In this document: positions 1 to 10,059 of the stretch, piece by piece
Layout of the letters: every line of letters begins with the position of its first letter
Numbering within the stretch: the stretch's first letter is position 1
DNA from: Thamnidium elegans
Lineage: Eukaryota > Mucoromycota > Mucoromycetes > Mucorales > Mucoraceae
DNA: 64,000 nt
Direction of reading: 5' to 3'
NCBI GenBank assembly: GCA_025201345.1
Contig: JAIXMG010000004.1
Span: forward strand, 372,001-436,000
Made by a program: the position numbers and the translations under genes
Notes under the pieces: generated by a model
Told to the model about the DNA's origin: nothing
Database searches by the model: none
The model's input: only the letters and a program-made list of their open reading frames with translations

Positions 1-365
1 AAAAAAAAAAAAAACTTTGGATGATACTGACCATGTACAATCTTCACTTCTACTCGTCTCTATTGGTCAAACACTTAGTCATAAAAACACAGTAGCAGGG
101 TTCCTTTGCTTGCAAGGGCGTTTCAACTGGGCCTTGACGAAAAGTAGTGCTCTGGAGGATCTGTCCGCGGGAGTGGAAGCTTATGGACTATGAGAAATCG
201 TAGGCCAAAAAAGCTCGGTCTCTGACATGCGCTCTTTAGTAACCTTTTGACCTCTTTGTTTGTGCTTGCTTTGACTGTTGCGCCAGTCGACATCCTGGTA
301 CGTTTGAAGTGTTGGCAGGCAAAGTACGCTACGTGTACCTTACATTCAATGATACTGATGCTAGG

Positions 366-409
<44 letters not shown>

Positions 410-758
410 TTGGATGATACTGACCATGTACAATCTTCACTTCTACTCGTCTCTATTGGTCAAACACTTAGTCATAAAAACACAGTAGCAGGGTTCCTTT
501 GCTTGCAAGGGCGTTTCAACTGGGCCTTGACGAAAAGTAGTGCTCTGGAGGATCTGTCCGCGGGAGTGGAAGCTTATGGACTATGAGAAATCGTAGGCCA
601 AAAAAGCTCGGTCTCTGACATGCGCTCTTTAGTAACCTTTTGACCTCTTTGTTTGTGCTTGCTTTGACTGTTGCGCCAGTCGACATCCTGGTACGTTTGA
701 AGTGTTGGCAGGCAAAGTACGCTACGTGTACCTTACATTCAATGATACTGATGCTAGG

Positions 759-805
<47 letters not shown>

Positions 806-1154
806 TTGGATGATACTGACCATGTACAATCTTCACTTCTACTCGTCTCTATTGGTCAAGCACTTAGTCATAAAAACACAGTAGCAGGGTTCCTTTGCTT
901 GCAAGGGCGTTTCAACTGGGCCTTGACGAAAAGTAGTGCTCTGGAGGATCTGTCCGCGGGAGTGGAAGCTTATGGACTATGAGAAATCGTAGGCCAAAAA
1001 AGCTCGGTCTCTGACATGCGCTCTTTAGTAACCTTTTGACCTCTTTGTTTGTGCTTGCTTTGACTGTTGCGCCAGTCGACATCCTGGTACGTTTGAAGTG
1101 TTGGCAGGCAAAGTACGCTACGTGTACCTTACATTCAATGATACTGATGCTAGG

Positions 1155-1202
<48 letters not shown>

Positions 1203-1522
1203 TTGGATGATACTGACCATGTACAATCTTCACTTCTACTCGTCTCTATTGGTCAAGCACTTAGTCATAAAAACACAGTAGCAGGGTTCCTTTGCTTGCA
1301 AGGGCGTTTCAACTGGGCCTTGACGAAAAGTAGTGCTCTGGAGGATCTGTCCGCGGGAGTGGAAGCTTATGGACTATGAGAAATCGTAGGCCAAAAAAGC
1401 TCGGTCTCTGACATGCGCTCTTTAGTAACCTTTTGACCTCTTTGTTTGTGCTTGCTTTGACTGTTGCGCCAGTCGACATCCTGGTACGTTTGAAGTGTTG
1501 GCAGGCAAAGTACGCTACGTGT
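1..1522. repeat. Tandem array of a 356 bp unit joined by poly-A
   Basis: Four head-to-tail copies are visible: 15-370, 408-763, 804-1159 and a 3'-truncated copy at 1201-1522. Each full copy is 356 bp, starts with CTTTGGATGATACTG and ends with GCTAGGAAAGT. It is followed by 37, 40 and 41 A before the next copy. The window opens inside another A run, so the array continues upstream. The cores are almost identical; I saw one difference, TCAAAC in copies 1-2 against TCAAGC in copies 3-4. The unit is visibly richer in GC than its surroundings. I recognise no rRNA, tRNA, snRNA or protein in it, and reading frames across it are incidental. The last copy loses its final 34 bp and A tail at a sharp junction. 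It could be a satellite, an rDNA-spacer type repeat or a multimerised retroposon. Confidence 0.95.
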
Positions 1523-2928
1523 AATCATGACTTTTACAAGAATCCGGTGTTATTAGCTAAACAAGATTACTACATCCAGCATGGTAAACCGTTTCTTTAT
1601 TGGTTCTGAAAACTCAGTCAAGCTTAATATCAACCCTCATATTCGTCTTTAATTTGGAAATTATATTATTATTTTTTGGAAAGGTATTGATTGTAAGCAA
1701 GCTAATCTTAGTAACAGTACACTAACGTATTTTATCTAGTCTGAATATATACCCAACTATCTTTGCTACAAAAAAAAAAAAAACGCGATTTTATGGCTGG
1801 CGTCAATGTTAAGACGAAAGAAATGTACCTCCTTTTTTTTTTGTCAAAGTTAAAAGACGGGATACAACTAGCAAGTATCAACCTGAGAACAATTACGTGA
1901 AGCTTATGAAACAAATGAAAAGTTCTATATTTGATCAACTTTGCTTGGAGATAACAAACTCTATATCTCTTGACCTTTTAGTTGAAGGCATGTTCTTATT
2001 TTGTTTATCGTGTGCTTAAAAAAAGTAACGCCTAATTTTTACGTTTAGGTTTTTGTCACATATATATTTTACTGAAGTGGGAAAAATAAAGTTATATTGT
2101 AATTTGATGTAAGAGGTCTTCTCGTGTTATTATAATTATTATTTCGTAAATCATAATATGTATAACAACTTTAATCAATCTACCTTTAACAGCAATATCC
2201 AATTTATAACTTCCAAAAGAGACAGAGGTATGTTCAAAGAGATCTTCATTTGCGAGAGCCAAATCTATACTTACTCTTTTCTTTTAGAAAGCAGCTCCGA
2301 GTTGTCCGGCTCGTCTGCTTCTTCTGTTGAAGTAAAAAGAGCAAAGAGAATAAATTACTTCTTGGGAGAAGGAGAAAAGAAGTGGAAGCCGAAGCAGGAG
2401 GTAAATAAAAGTGTATGCGAATACCTACAGCTGAAGAATGCTAACCATTACGTTTAGCTTCTCATAAACAATGTCAATGTTACTGAATTATTTAAAAGAT
2501 TCAGAAAACATTCAATTGCGGAAGTAGAGAAAAATGGACATATTAACCCTTTAAGGATCCTGTAAGTATTCAAAGTGCTATTTTCCCTCTTCCTCTTCAG
2601 ACAGCATATTTTTCTGTACAATAGCTTGAATGGATTCAGGAACTATTTAAATTATTATAACCCATCATTGCTCATCTGTTATCCTTTTTAAAACATTCGT
2701 TTTTATACGAACATTCAGGCATCATTTCTAAAAAAGCAATTTTATCAGTGTTTAAAATAAGGTGTTTTCTGTGTATAATTAAAAGTCAGAAAATGGTACT
2801 TTTGCTCAAGTTACTTAGTGAAAGTTAGTCATTAAGGCATTGTCTTTAAAATCAAATATTAAAAACCGCTTGTTGTTTTATATTTTTCTCGATTTTTTCT
2901 ACTTTTTTTGTAGTAGGTAATTTTTGCC
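1523..2928. other. AT-rich intergenic DNA without a recognised gene
   Basis: No recognisable gene. One open frame of 99 codons at 2158-2457 (+) has a basic C-terminal half but resembles no family I know. Its base composition is like the surroundings, so I do not call it a gene. Confidence 0.5.
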
Positions 2929-3111
2929 ATTTTTGATCATTTTGGGGGTCAGCCCCTTTTGTTTTTCGGTTTTTTTCTCAGGTTTTTCGCAATTACTCCC
3001 GATCTACTTTGTTTTTCTTTGTGAAAAAAATAATTCTAATAAAGTACTCTTTTAGACGCATCTAATCCATCTAAAAGTATATTTTTTACTAAAAACACTG
3101 AGCGAGTGATC

Positions 3112-3877
3112 AATGTTTAAAGACTTTTTTTTGTTTGTTTATATGGAGACAAAGTCTCAGAGTTTATTAGTGAAATTTAAAGGAAAAAGGTCACAACTGT
3201 GTTTTTGGGTTTTTGGATTTTAAATGGTGATTAACTATTTTTTTTTTTTTTTTTTTTTTTTAGAAGCTATTACAAGTTGTGTAATAAAATAGAAGCAATT
3301 ATGTGATACGGGAGAGTAACCAAATCTGTTGTCTAGAGTAAGGTGTTTGAATATATGAGGCTGAACTGTGGAAGTTCAGTTGAGAGAGAGAAGAGGAGGA
3401 GGAGAGTGTGGGATACCTTCTTTAAGGAAGGTTTCTTGTTGTAGTTTAAGGAATTTCGTGGAGACCAAATGTTTGACAGAAGCAGTATTGAAAGGCACGT
3501 CCTGGAAAATGAAAGCCCAATGGGAAGACCAGATGGGCTCGAGAGTTGCAGCAATAGCTAATAGTGGAAGGACTTTGAAGGAGCCATCGACACCTAAAGT
3601 CGTAAGAGCAAGTTGTATGATAGAGGAAGACACAGCCGTGACCGACGGATCAACATGTTCAGACCAAACGGATTGCCAAATTGGGAGCTTCTTCGGGCAG
3701 GAGAAAAGGAAGTGATCTAGGGAATCAGGAGACAACGAGCAAATTGCACACAAATCGGTAGGGAAAGAAGCCGGCATAAAGCGATTAAGAAGCTTTCGAT
3801 ATGGGATTTTTCTGTGTAAGAAGCGATACCAGATATTACGTACGACGTGGGATATGGGTAACGAAATGTTTAAAGAC
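3112..3877 (-). mobile_element. 5'-truncated LINE insertion with 13 bp target-site duplication
   Basis: The 13 bp AATGTTTAAAGAC occurs in direct orientation at 3112-3124 and 3865-3877. Between them (3125-3864, 740 bp) lies minus-strand sequence whose 5' part encodes a reverse-transcriptase-type zinc-binding segment. Its 3' end, next to the left duplication, is an A run on the minus strand (T8 at 3125-3132); a second run of about 22 T lies near 3238-3260. This is the layout of a 5'-truncated non-LTR retrotransposon copy inserted by target-primed reverse transcription into the older inverted-repeat element. Confidence 0.75.
3376..3864 (-). pseudogene. C-terminal zf-RVT fragment of a LINE ORF2
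   Basis: The frame is open from the 5' truncation point near 3864 to a stop at 3376. It reads SHVVRNIWYRFLHRKIPYR, then a short linker, then the zinc-binding pattern CAIC-x8-HFLFSC, then PIWQSVW. This matches the zf-RVT region found downstream of reverse transcriptase in many LINEs (tryptophan-rich stretch, then C-x2-C-x8-H-x4-C and an IW/VW pair). The reverse transcriptase and endonuclease are absent, so it cannot transpose by itself. The fragment has no in-frame stops, which suggests a fairly recent insertion. Confidence 0.75.
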
Positions 3878-4322
3878 GTTTTTTTTTACTAAATTTGAGT
3901 TAAGCGGAACTTAAAATAACGTTTTCTTTAAAGCGTGTTTTCTCGCTCAGTTTTAGTTGTAGCACTTTTATTTATAAATAAACAATAAAGGGTTTTTAAA
4001 GATCTATAATCGTTGCTATAACCAAAAATAGTAATAAAAAAATACATTTTATGTAACCACGTAAATGAAAAAATTGAGAAAAATTGTTACACAAAAAACG
4101 CGTGTCATTTTTTCCAAAAAAAAAGTTATTTTTAAACAGTAATTACTCTTTCAATTTTTGAATTAAATTTTTTATTTAAAATGGATTAAATGCGTCTAAG
4201 CGAGTACTTTACTATCCTTGTTTTTTCCACAAAGAAAGGAAACTTGGATCCGGAGTAACCGCAAAAAAACTGTGATTTTTGGACAAAAAACAAAAGGGGT
4301 TGACCCCCAAAAATGAAAATCG

Positions 4323-6015
4323 AAGAAAAAACAAAAAAGTACGCTTTTAATTTTTTTTATCGAAGATGTATTCGAAACACCCATTTTGTATTATACAACT
4401 TGGGTCCGAAACGCGTTTTCTGTTTTTTAATAAATTAAGAACTATTATTTATTATAACTGTTGAAATTAGCAGTGTTTTCTTATGTGGGCGATTTTTTAG
4501 TTGCGAAATTCCAGTGAGTTTTTTTTTTAGCAGTAATTATCACACCACAGTTGCTCTTTTCTTCTTGCTATTCTTTCGCTTTTTTTCCCCTCTTGTCCCT
4601 GTGGAGAAATACTTTGATTTAACACAGAAAAAATTAATAAAAACAGGTGAATAAGATTAAAAGTCTAATAACGTTTATTTCTTATTTTAATTATAAAAAT
4701 CAATCCCACTGGATGCAAAAAGCGTCATAGTAAGTAATAATTTAAATTGATCCTCGATTATATTTACATGAATAGAAGAATCGGAAAGAATATATGCTGG
4801 TTTTTTCAGGTTGAAAGCAACAAGAAGGGCAGTTGAAAATAAATTGACACGCCCTACCAAGCCATTGACACTTCTTATGAAACATCGGAATGAATGTAAC
4901 ATTATGGCTTACAACATAACCGAAAATAATATTAGTAGTGTCAAAACCTCATCCGTGTCTCCGCATGTAAAATTATCCGATAAAAACGTGCGTGAAGACA
5001 CTCCGAGAAATAATAAGTAATTACAAGCGCAAAACTTGTTCTCAAGCACACGAAGAAACTGTACAATACATTAGTAGAGGCAATGATACAAATGGCGGTG
5101 CTTTACAATTGATCCAAAGAAAATTGCAGGAAGAAAAGAAGGATACTTTTTAATTATTAAATGATAAAATCTACGGGTCAAAGTTTATAGTTCCAAAACC
5201 TCAATAAAAAAATTATATAAGATACAAAAACAGAGATTATTGGCAGCAGATATTGTATTATTGTTAACCTCTTTTTTTTTCTTTGTTGAACAGGATTTTA
5301 TTATGACCCTCATTGATATTAACTGCGTACCAGTTTGCCGGTTTATGCATACGGAGTGAGTTTCTCAGTATTACCCAAACCACTACACTCTTGTCATACA
5401 ATATAAACCCATTTTAAAAACACGCACAATGAACCCAAAAGTATATCATTGACTTTAATCTAACTTTACTACAATTTTTTGCTAAAAAAAAAAGACAAAA
5501 AAGAAACGTTATCGCAATATATATGATTAACTTGATTTACGAATGTTAAAATCCAAATAGTTAATATCTTATTGTTTCAAAAACAAACTTTGACAACAAT
5601 AGTTACACAACTTTTTTTTCTCATTTGACGATAACCGTCATAAACAACCGAAAACAAATCATTTGAATAAAGCCCCTTTTTTTTTTGGAAAAAAAAAGGG
5701 AGTTGATTGGCATAAGGGACAACATATTTGGTATTTGATCATGTTTTTTTCCCCGTTCTATGGTAATTTTTTAACGCGTACATGTAAACTTTTTTTCCCT
5801 TTTGAATCACGCTAAAGTTGTTTGTCATAATACATATATAGATTTATTCTAAGACACTCCAGAAAATTAATTAAGATTAGCCCCCTCTTTTTTTTATTAT
5901 TGATAAGGTCTAGAATTTGACAATTGAAAAAAAAAGAGAAACAAAAAGTACTTTATAATATATATATAAGCGAAGAAAAAATATAACAAAAAAAAAAAAG
6001 TGCAATCTAAAAAAA
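4323..6015. other. Intergenic region with decayed coding-like fragments
   Basis: No intact gene. An open frame preceded by a TTTTTTCAG acceptor-like site runs 4811-5020 (+, includes TRRAVENKLTRPTKPLTLLMK). A second coding-like stretch in another frame follows near 5038-5152 (includes HEETVQYISRGNDTNGGALQ). Together they look like exons of a decayed or unrecognised gene, but I cannot join them by sensible splicing. The remainder is AT-rich 3' flank of the next gene. Confidence 0.3.
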
Positions 6016-6796
6016 TTATGAGGACATACGATTATTTGATGGAGGAAAGATTAGTGGAGTTCTTTCGGTTTGTTCAATTAACACGGCGAATAAAGGTGCA
6101 GAAAAATACGAGTTTTCCTTCTTTGTTGTTTTGATGGATGGATGATGAAATAGTAATTTACTAGATTCTTTTGAATTGGATATGGAACTGATTGATAATT
6201 CGTGTACTTTTAGAATCGTATCTGTTAACCAGAATTGAATAGCGTTCATAATTAAAGGAAATCTAAAAAAAGGTGTAATTAATAACCAATAATAATAAAG
6301 ATTGCTCTTTTTACATTAGCATGACGAAAACTACTTGTGATTTTTCATCTCGTGTCCAACTGATACATATTTCACCTAACCAGAATAACCACGGTGAATT
6401 GACTAAAAAGATGTAAAGACAAAATTTTGCAAATAATTCAGCTAGTAAAAACACCGACATTTGTCGTATCCAAGGTACCAACATACGGTTGAATGGAGAT
6501 GGACCGTATTCTCCTGTTCGGTATCCGTCGTTAAGATTAAATACATCGAGTGTGGTCGATATCAAATTAAACCAACACCATAGTAACAAAACACCTAATG
6601 TTGTATCTATAGCAACATTTAAAAAATACCAGGTACAGAGATTGGTTGGTGGTCCTTGGCCAGGTTTACTGGCTGCGTAACTTATACAAATGTTTATACA
6701 GTGAATCATACCGGCGCCTATAAATTGTTTACTGACATCAAGTGCCCTTTTTTATTTACGTCAGTAAAAAATTATGTAATTTTCTTTTTTTTTGTT

Positions 6797-6856
<60 letters not shown>

Positions 6857-7017
6857 TAGTACCATATTTGAAGAGGTCGTTGAGGTGTTTCTGTTGAACG
6901 CTTATAGATTAATGTCAATAAAGCTGTAAAACATAAACTAAGTTGTATAAATATTGCAAATCCATCCATTAATTCACAACTCTCGTTATTTAAAGGTAGA
7001 TCGTCTGCTGTTATCAT
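6016..7017 (-). CDS. STIMATE/YPL162C-family membrane protein
   Basis: Three exons: 7017-6863, 6746-6315 and 6262-6016, 277 aa. The spliced protein contains the family landmarks ELMDGFAIFIQL, PQRPLQIWALDVSKQFIGAG, NVAIDTTLGVLLLW, GEYGP, MSVFLLAELFAKF and VMLIFPLIMNAIQFW. Aligned in order, these match the STIMATE (TMEM110, PF12400) family. Its animal member sits at ER-plasma membrane contacts and modulates STIM/Orai calcium entry, and its yeast relative YPL162C is vacuolar. About five hydrophobic segments are visible. The start at 7017 is the first ATG in the open frame. The first intron carries 56 consecutive T on the plus strand. Role in calcium handling is inferred from the family only; fungi generally lack STIM/Orai. 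Confidence 0.85.
6800..6855. repeat. T56 homopolymer inside an intron
   Basis: Fifty-six consecutive T on the plus strand lie in the first intron of the minus-strand STIMATE-family gene, just downstream of its 5' splice site. Length is probably unstable and may be mis-assembled. Confidence 0.95.
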
Positions 7018-7247
7018 TTGTTGTTGAAGCACAATTTTTTTTTAAAGCTGGAAATAATAATAAAAAAAAAGAAAAGGAAAGCTGTATTTTGTTTCAAAAT
7101 AAAAAAATAAAAAAAGAGAGTATTTATACAGAAGGAAAAAAAAATAATAATAAATAAGTAGGTCACGAGACTCTTTTTTCTTTTCTTTTTTGATAACAAA
7201 CGCAATGATGAAGCCTATTATTTTAAACTAACCCCCTTTTTTTATTA

Positions 7248-8689
7248 TTAGACAAAAACGATTTCCGAAGACCTTTTCGAAGAAGATTTTTGTTCGAATT
7301 CATCTAATGATAATCTTGATAAACCGAAATCATACAGTGAAGAATTTGAAGGAGTAGTATCACTTAGATAAGAAGACTCTTCGTCTTCATCTTCATCTTC
7401 ATCTTCTTCCAGTACGGCTTCTAATCCGCTTGTTAGACTGCTTCTGGGAGTTGGTATATATGGTTGGGCTCTTTCTTTTTCTTGGTCTGGTTTACCGATC
7501 GCTTTATAACAAAAGTCCGCAAACGTTTGATCCGCTCTAATAATGGTCATTTTATCCTTGACGACTTCTCGTACACAAAACCAATCGTGTACGTTATCTT
7601 CAATTACAGTTTGCCAAGCAACTCCATCTAGCTCAGCCTTTAAGGCTAATTGTAATGCATCATCTCTCAAGACTTCATAGTTTCCGATATACATTAATAC
7701 TTGAGGTGACATAAAAGCAGAAAACCCTGTTTGTAGCTTAGCAATACCTAATATTTGGTTTGTCGTTTCTTCTTCATCTTCATTGTCATCGCCCTTTTTT
7801 GTGGGTTCAAAGTAATCTCGTTTGATGACTTTAGCAGTATATTGTGTAATATAATCATGTTTTTCATTTTTCTTCCATGATTCTGAACAGGTTTCATCTG
7901 TAACTAATGGTGATATTAAAACGGTGCCAGCTGGTCGAGGTAGTTCACTTAATACAGGTTGTTGTGCATTGTCGTCAGCAATTTCTATTTCAAACATACT
8001 TGGATCATGTGTAATAAAGAGCATTTCTAGAATTAAAGCGGCACCTGCAGAATCACCGACAACTATAATTTTTTCACTTTGTATGCCAATCTTTTGAATT
8101 AAGTGTTCGTAGGCGCGAACTACGTCTTCTACTGGACTGGGATAACGAAACTCTGGTGCCAGTCTATGTGTGTGTGTGTTAGTATATATGTATATTCACA
8201 TTAAAAAAAAGCATAAATCTTTTTATACCTGTAATCGACCGACATAATCATACACTTTAAGCCGTACTTTTGTTTTAATACGTTTATCCAGGCAATATTT
8301 GTATCCATATACATTGTACAGCTACCGATACGGAATCCACCTCCTAATACGTTACACAAAGTTTTTTAGTAAACAAAAAAAATAAATATATAATATAAAA
8401 TTTTACCATGGACATAAAATATAACAATATCAGCATCATACACTCTTTTCATTAATTCTTCTTGACTTAAGCCATTTATATTTTCACCAATCCAACACCC
8501 GGACCAATCTTGAGGATGATGTTGACTTAATTTAACTTTATGAATCCAAGATTTATGTGATTTTCTCGCTCTTGTGACATCATTCAAAATAAGTCTAGCT
8601 GCTGGAGCTGGTAATGAAAATACTTTCTTCAAAATCTTTATCACTGCTGAAGGCGGTAATTTTCGAATCGAAGCTCTAACACCGTTCAT
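7248..8689 (-). CDS. HSL-type alpha/beta-hydrolase with acidic C-terminal tail
   Basis: Three exons: 8689-8407, 8343-8229 and 8163-7248, 437 aa. The oxyanion motif HGGGF is split by the first intron (residues about 94-98). It is followed by VDYRLAPE and the nucleophile motif GDSAGAA with Ser171. Acid and histidine candidates are in YIGNYEVLRDDAL and VHDWF. These define the hormone-sensitive-lipase/alpha-beta hydrolase-3 family (PF07859), serine esterases or lipases acting on acyl or acetyl esters. The C-terminus adds an Asp/Glu run (EDEDEDEDEE) and a Ser-rich tail, longer than the usual 300-350 aa. The native substrate cannot be told. An upstream non-coding or short coding exon is possible because the ATG lies close to a poly-pyrimidine stretch. 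Confidence 0.9.
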
Positions 8690-9188
8690 TATATCTTTAT
8701 TTTATTTTTTTGAAAAAAAGGGAAAGAAGGAAAAGGAAAAAAAAAATGAAATTCCCTTTTTCTTATTTTAAACAGTAAGTGGGAAAATTTTTAGTTAAAT
8801 TACCAGTGGTACTAAACCCCGTGTAAAAAAAAAAAAGAAAAAATACTCTCACCCACAAGTATTTTATTTTTTTTGGCGAGAGAAAAGCATGCTTTTTTTT
8901 TTCAGCCTTCTTTGGGGCCACTGTGGTTAAGCTGGAGGATTTCTGACGGAGAACAAAATGTTCCAACTCTCTTTCACTCTCTGTAATCTTAATCTTATCT
9001 AATTTTTGGAGCTTTAGTTTTAAGCGTTCCTAGTATTTAGTATCCCGAGATAAACAGAAAAGGAATCAGCAAAACTTCTTATTACAGATAAAAACACTAA
9101 ATACAAAGCTCTATGTAATTCAATTTAATTCCCCTTTTAATCCAGAACAGTATCCTTTTGTACAGACATAAAAAAAAACCAAAAATGC

Positions 9189-9220
<32 letters not shown>

Positions 9221-10059
9221 CTGAATAATAAATGAATATAAGATATAAGCTTCCTTAAAAAGTACACATATTTAAAAAAAATATCCAAAAAAAAAAAAAA
9301 TATTAACAATGTTTGAAAATAAAGTTAAGCAGGCAATTGGAAAAAGTGTCACAACGTTTTTTGAACTTCTTGCATAAAACAAGTGTAGAACAACTAGTGT
9401 ACATAAAATTGATGATTATATTTTAAAGCAAAAAAATTGACAAGAAAAAGATGTGAAAACTTTTGAAAAGTGAACGAAGAGTTTGTCTCATTCTTATCTA
9501 GACGCACCTTAATATCAAATATAGCGACGAAAAGTCGAGTTCCGCGTTCTCTGATGGTAAGAACCAAAGTAACTAGAACAATTGCGGGTGTAGACCAAAT
9601 GGCTAGAAAAATCTGCGCCGAAAGGCCGATATGATTTTCAAAAGCACCTCAGCTAAATTAGGCTGTATGGAATGTGGACACTCGGACAGTATGAATAGCA
9701 CAAAGGAATATATTAAATTATCGATCAAAAATGCATAGCAATTAACACATTTTTCTGAGATACGAAACTAACTCTCGTTCACCATGGATTCTGATCATTA
9801 CAGTACAGCGGATAGTACCTCCGCCCTTGCATGAACAAAAAGATAGAAAGGGCTCGAAGAAACATACCCCAACCATTGGCTTTTTATGGATCTCATGCTT
9901 CCAACGTGTGACACGCACACTGAAGTATTTTTCATATGTTATTGTAGGTCATTCTTCGTACGTATTTAAGTCTGATGACGATCCCACAATTTTAAAGTTT
10001 TTTTTTGTAGTACGTCGAATTTTATTTATTTTTATGTTTAGAAGGGGGATTTTTTTTTT
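8690..10059. other. Intergenic region with an AT microsatellite
   Basis: Contains an (AT)n tract at about 9192-9220. A stretch of more balanced composition at 9450-9850 has several short broken frames (for example GCMECGHSDSM, +) that suggest old coding or transposon sequence. I found no intact gene or recognisable RNA. Confidence 0.45.

Larger units (their letters stand above)
2929..4322. mobile_element. Inverted-repeat element, non-autonomous, with a nested LINE
   Basis: About 142 bp near 2929-3070 recurs in inverted orientation near 4181-4322. Shared blocks include GGGGGTCAGCCCCTTTTG (left) against GGGGGTCAACCCCTTTTG (right, reverse complement), TTACTCC.GATC, TTTCTTTGTG, AAAGTACTC and AGACGCAT.TAATCCAT. 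The arms are diverged, so the element is not young. After removing the nested LINE fragment only about 360 bp lie between the arms, with no transposase, as expected for a MITE-like or otherwise non-autonomous element. The true outer ends and a target duplication were not resolved by eye. Confidence 0.7.

Noticed and set aside
123..1379. Open frames of about 100 codons across the tandem array on both strands
   Set aside because: They read through poly-A/T as Lys or Phe runs, repeat with the unit and have no recognisable domain.
1..1522. Tandem array as a CRISPR array or as 5S rDNA
   Set aside because: Repeat units are 356 bp with poly-A spacers, not short repeats with unique spacers, and the sequence does not match 5S rRNA.
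4811..5152. A two-exon gene at 4.8-5.15 kb
   Set aside because: The two coding-like pieces are in different frames and no GT-AG pair joins them in phase; left as fragments.
8763..8966. Minus-strand frame upstream of the hydrolase as an extra exon
   Set aside because: It is Lys/Phe low-complexity around A/T runs and cannot be spliced in frame with a recognisable N-terminus.
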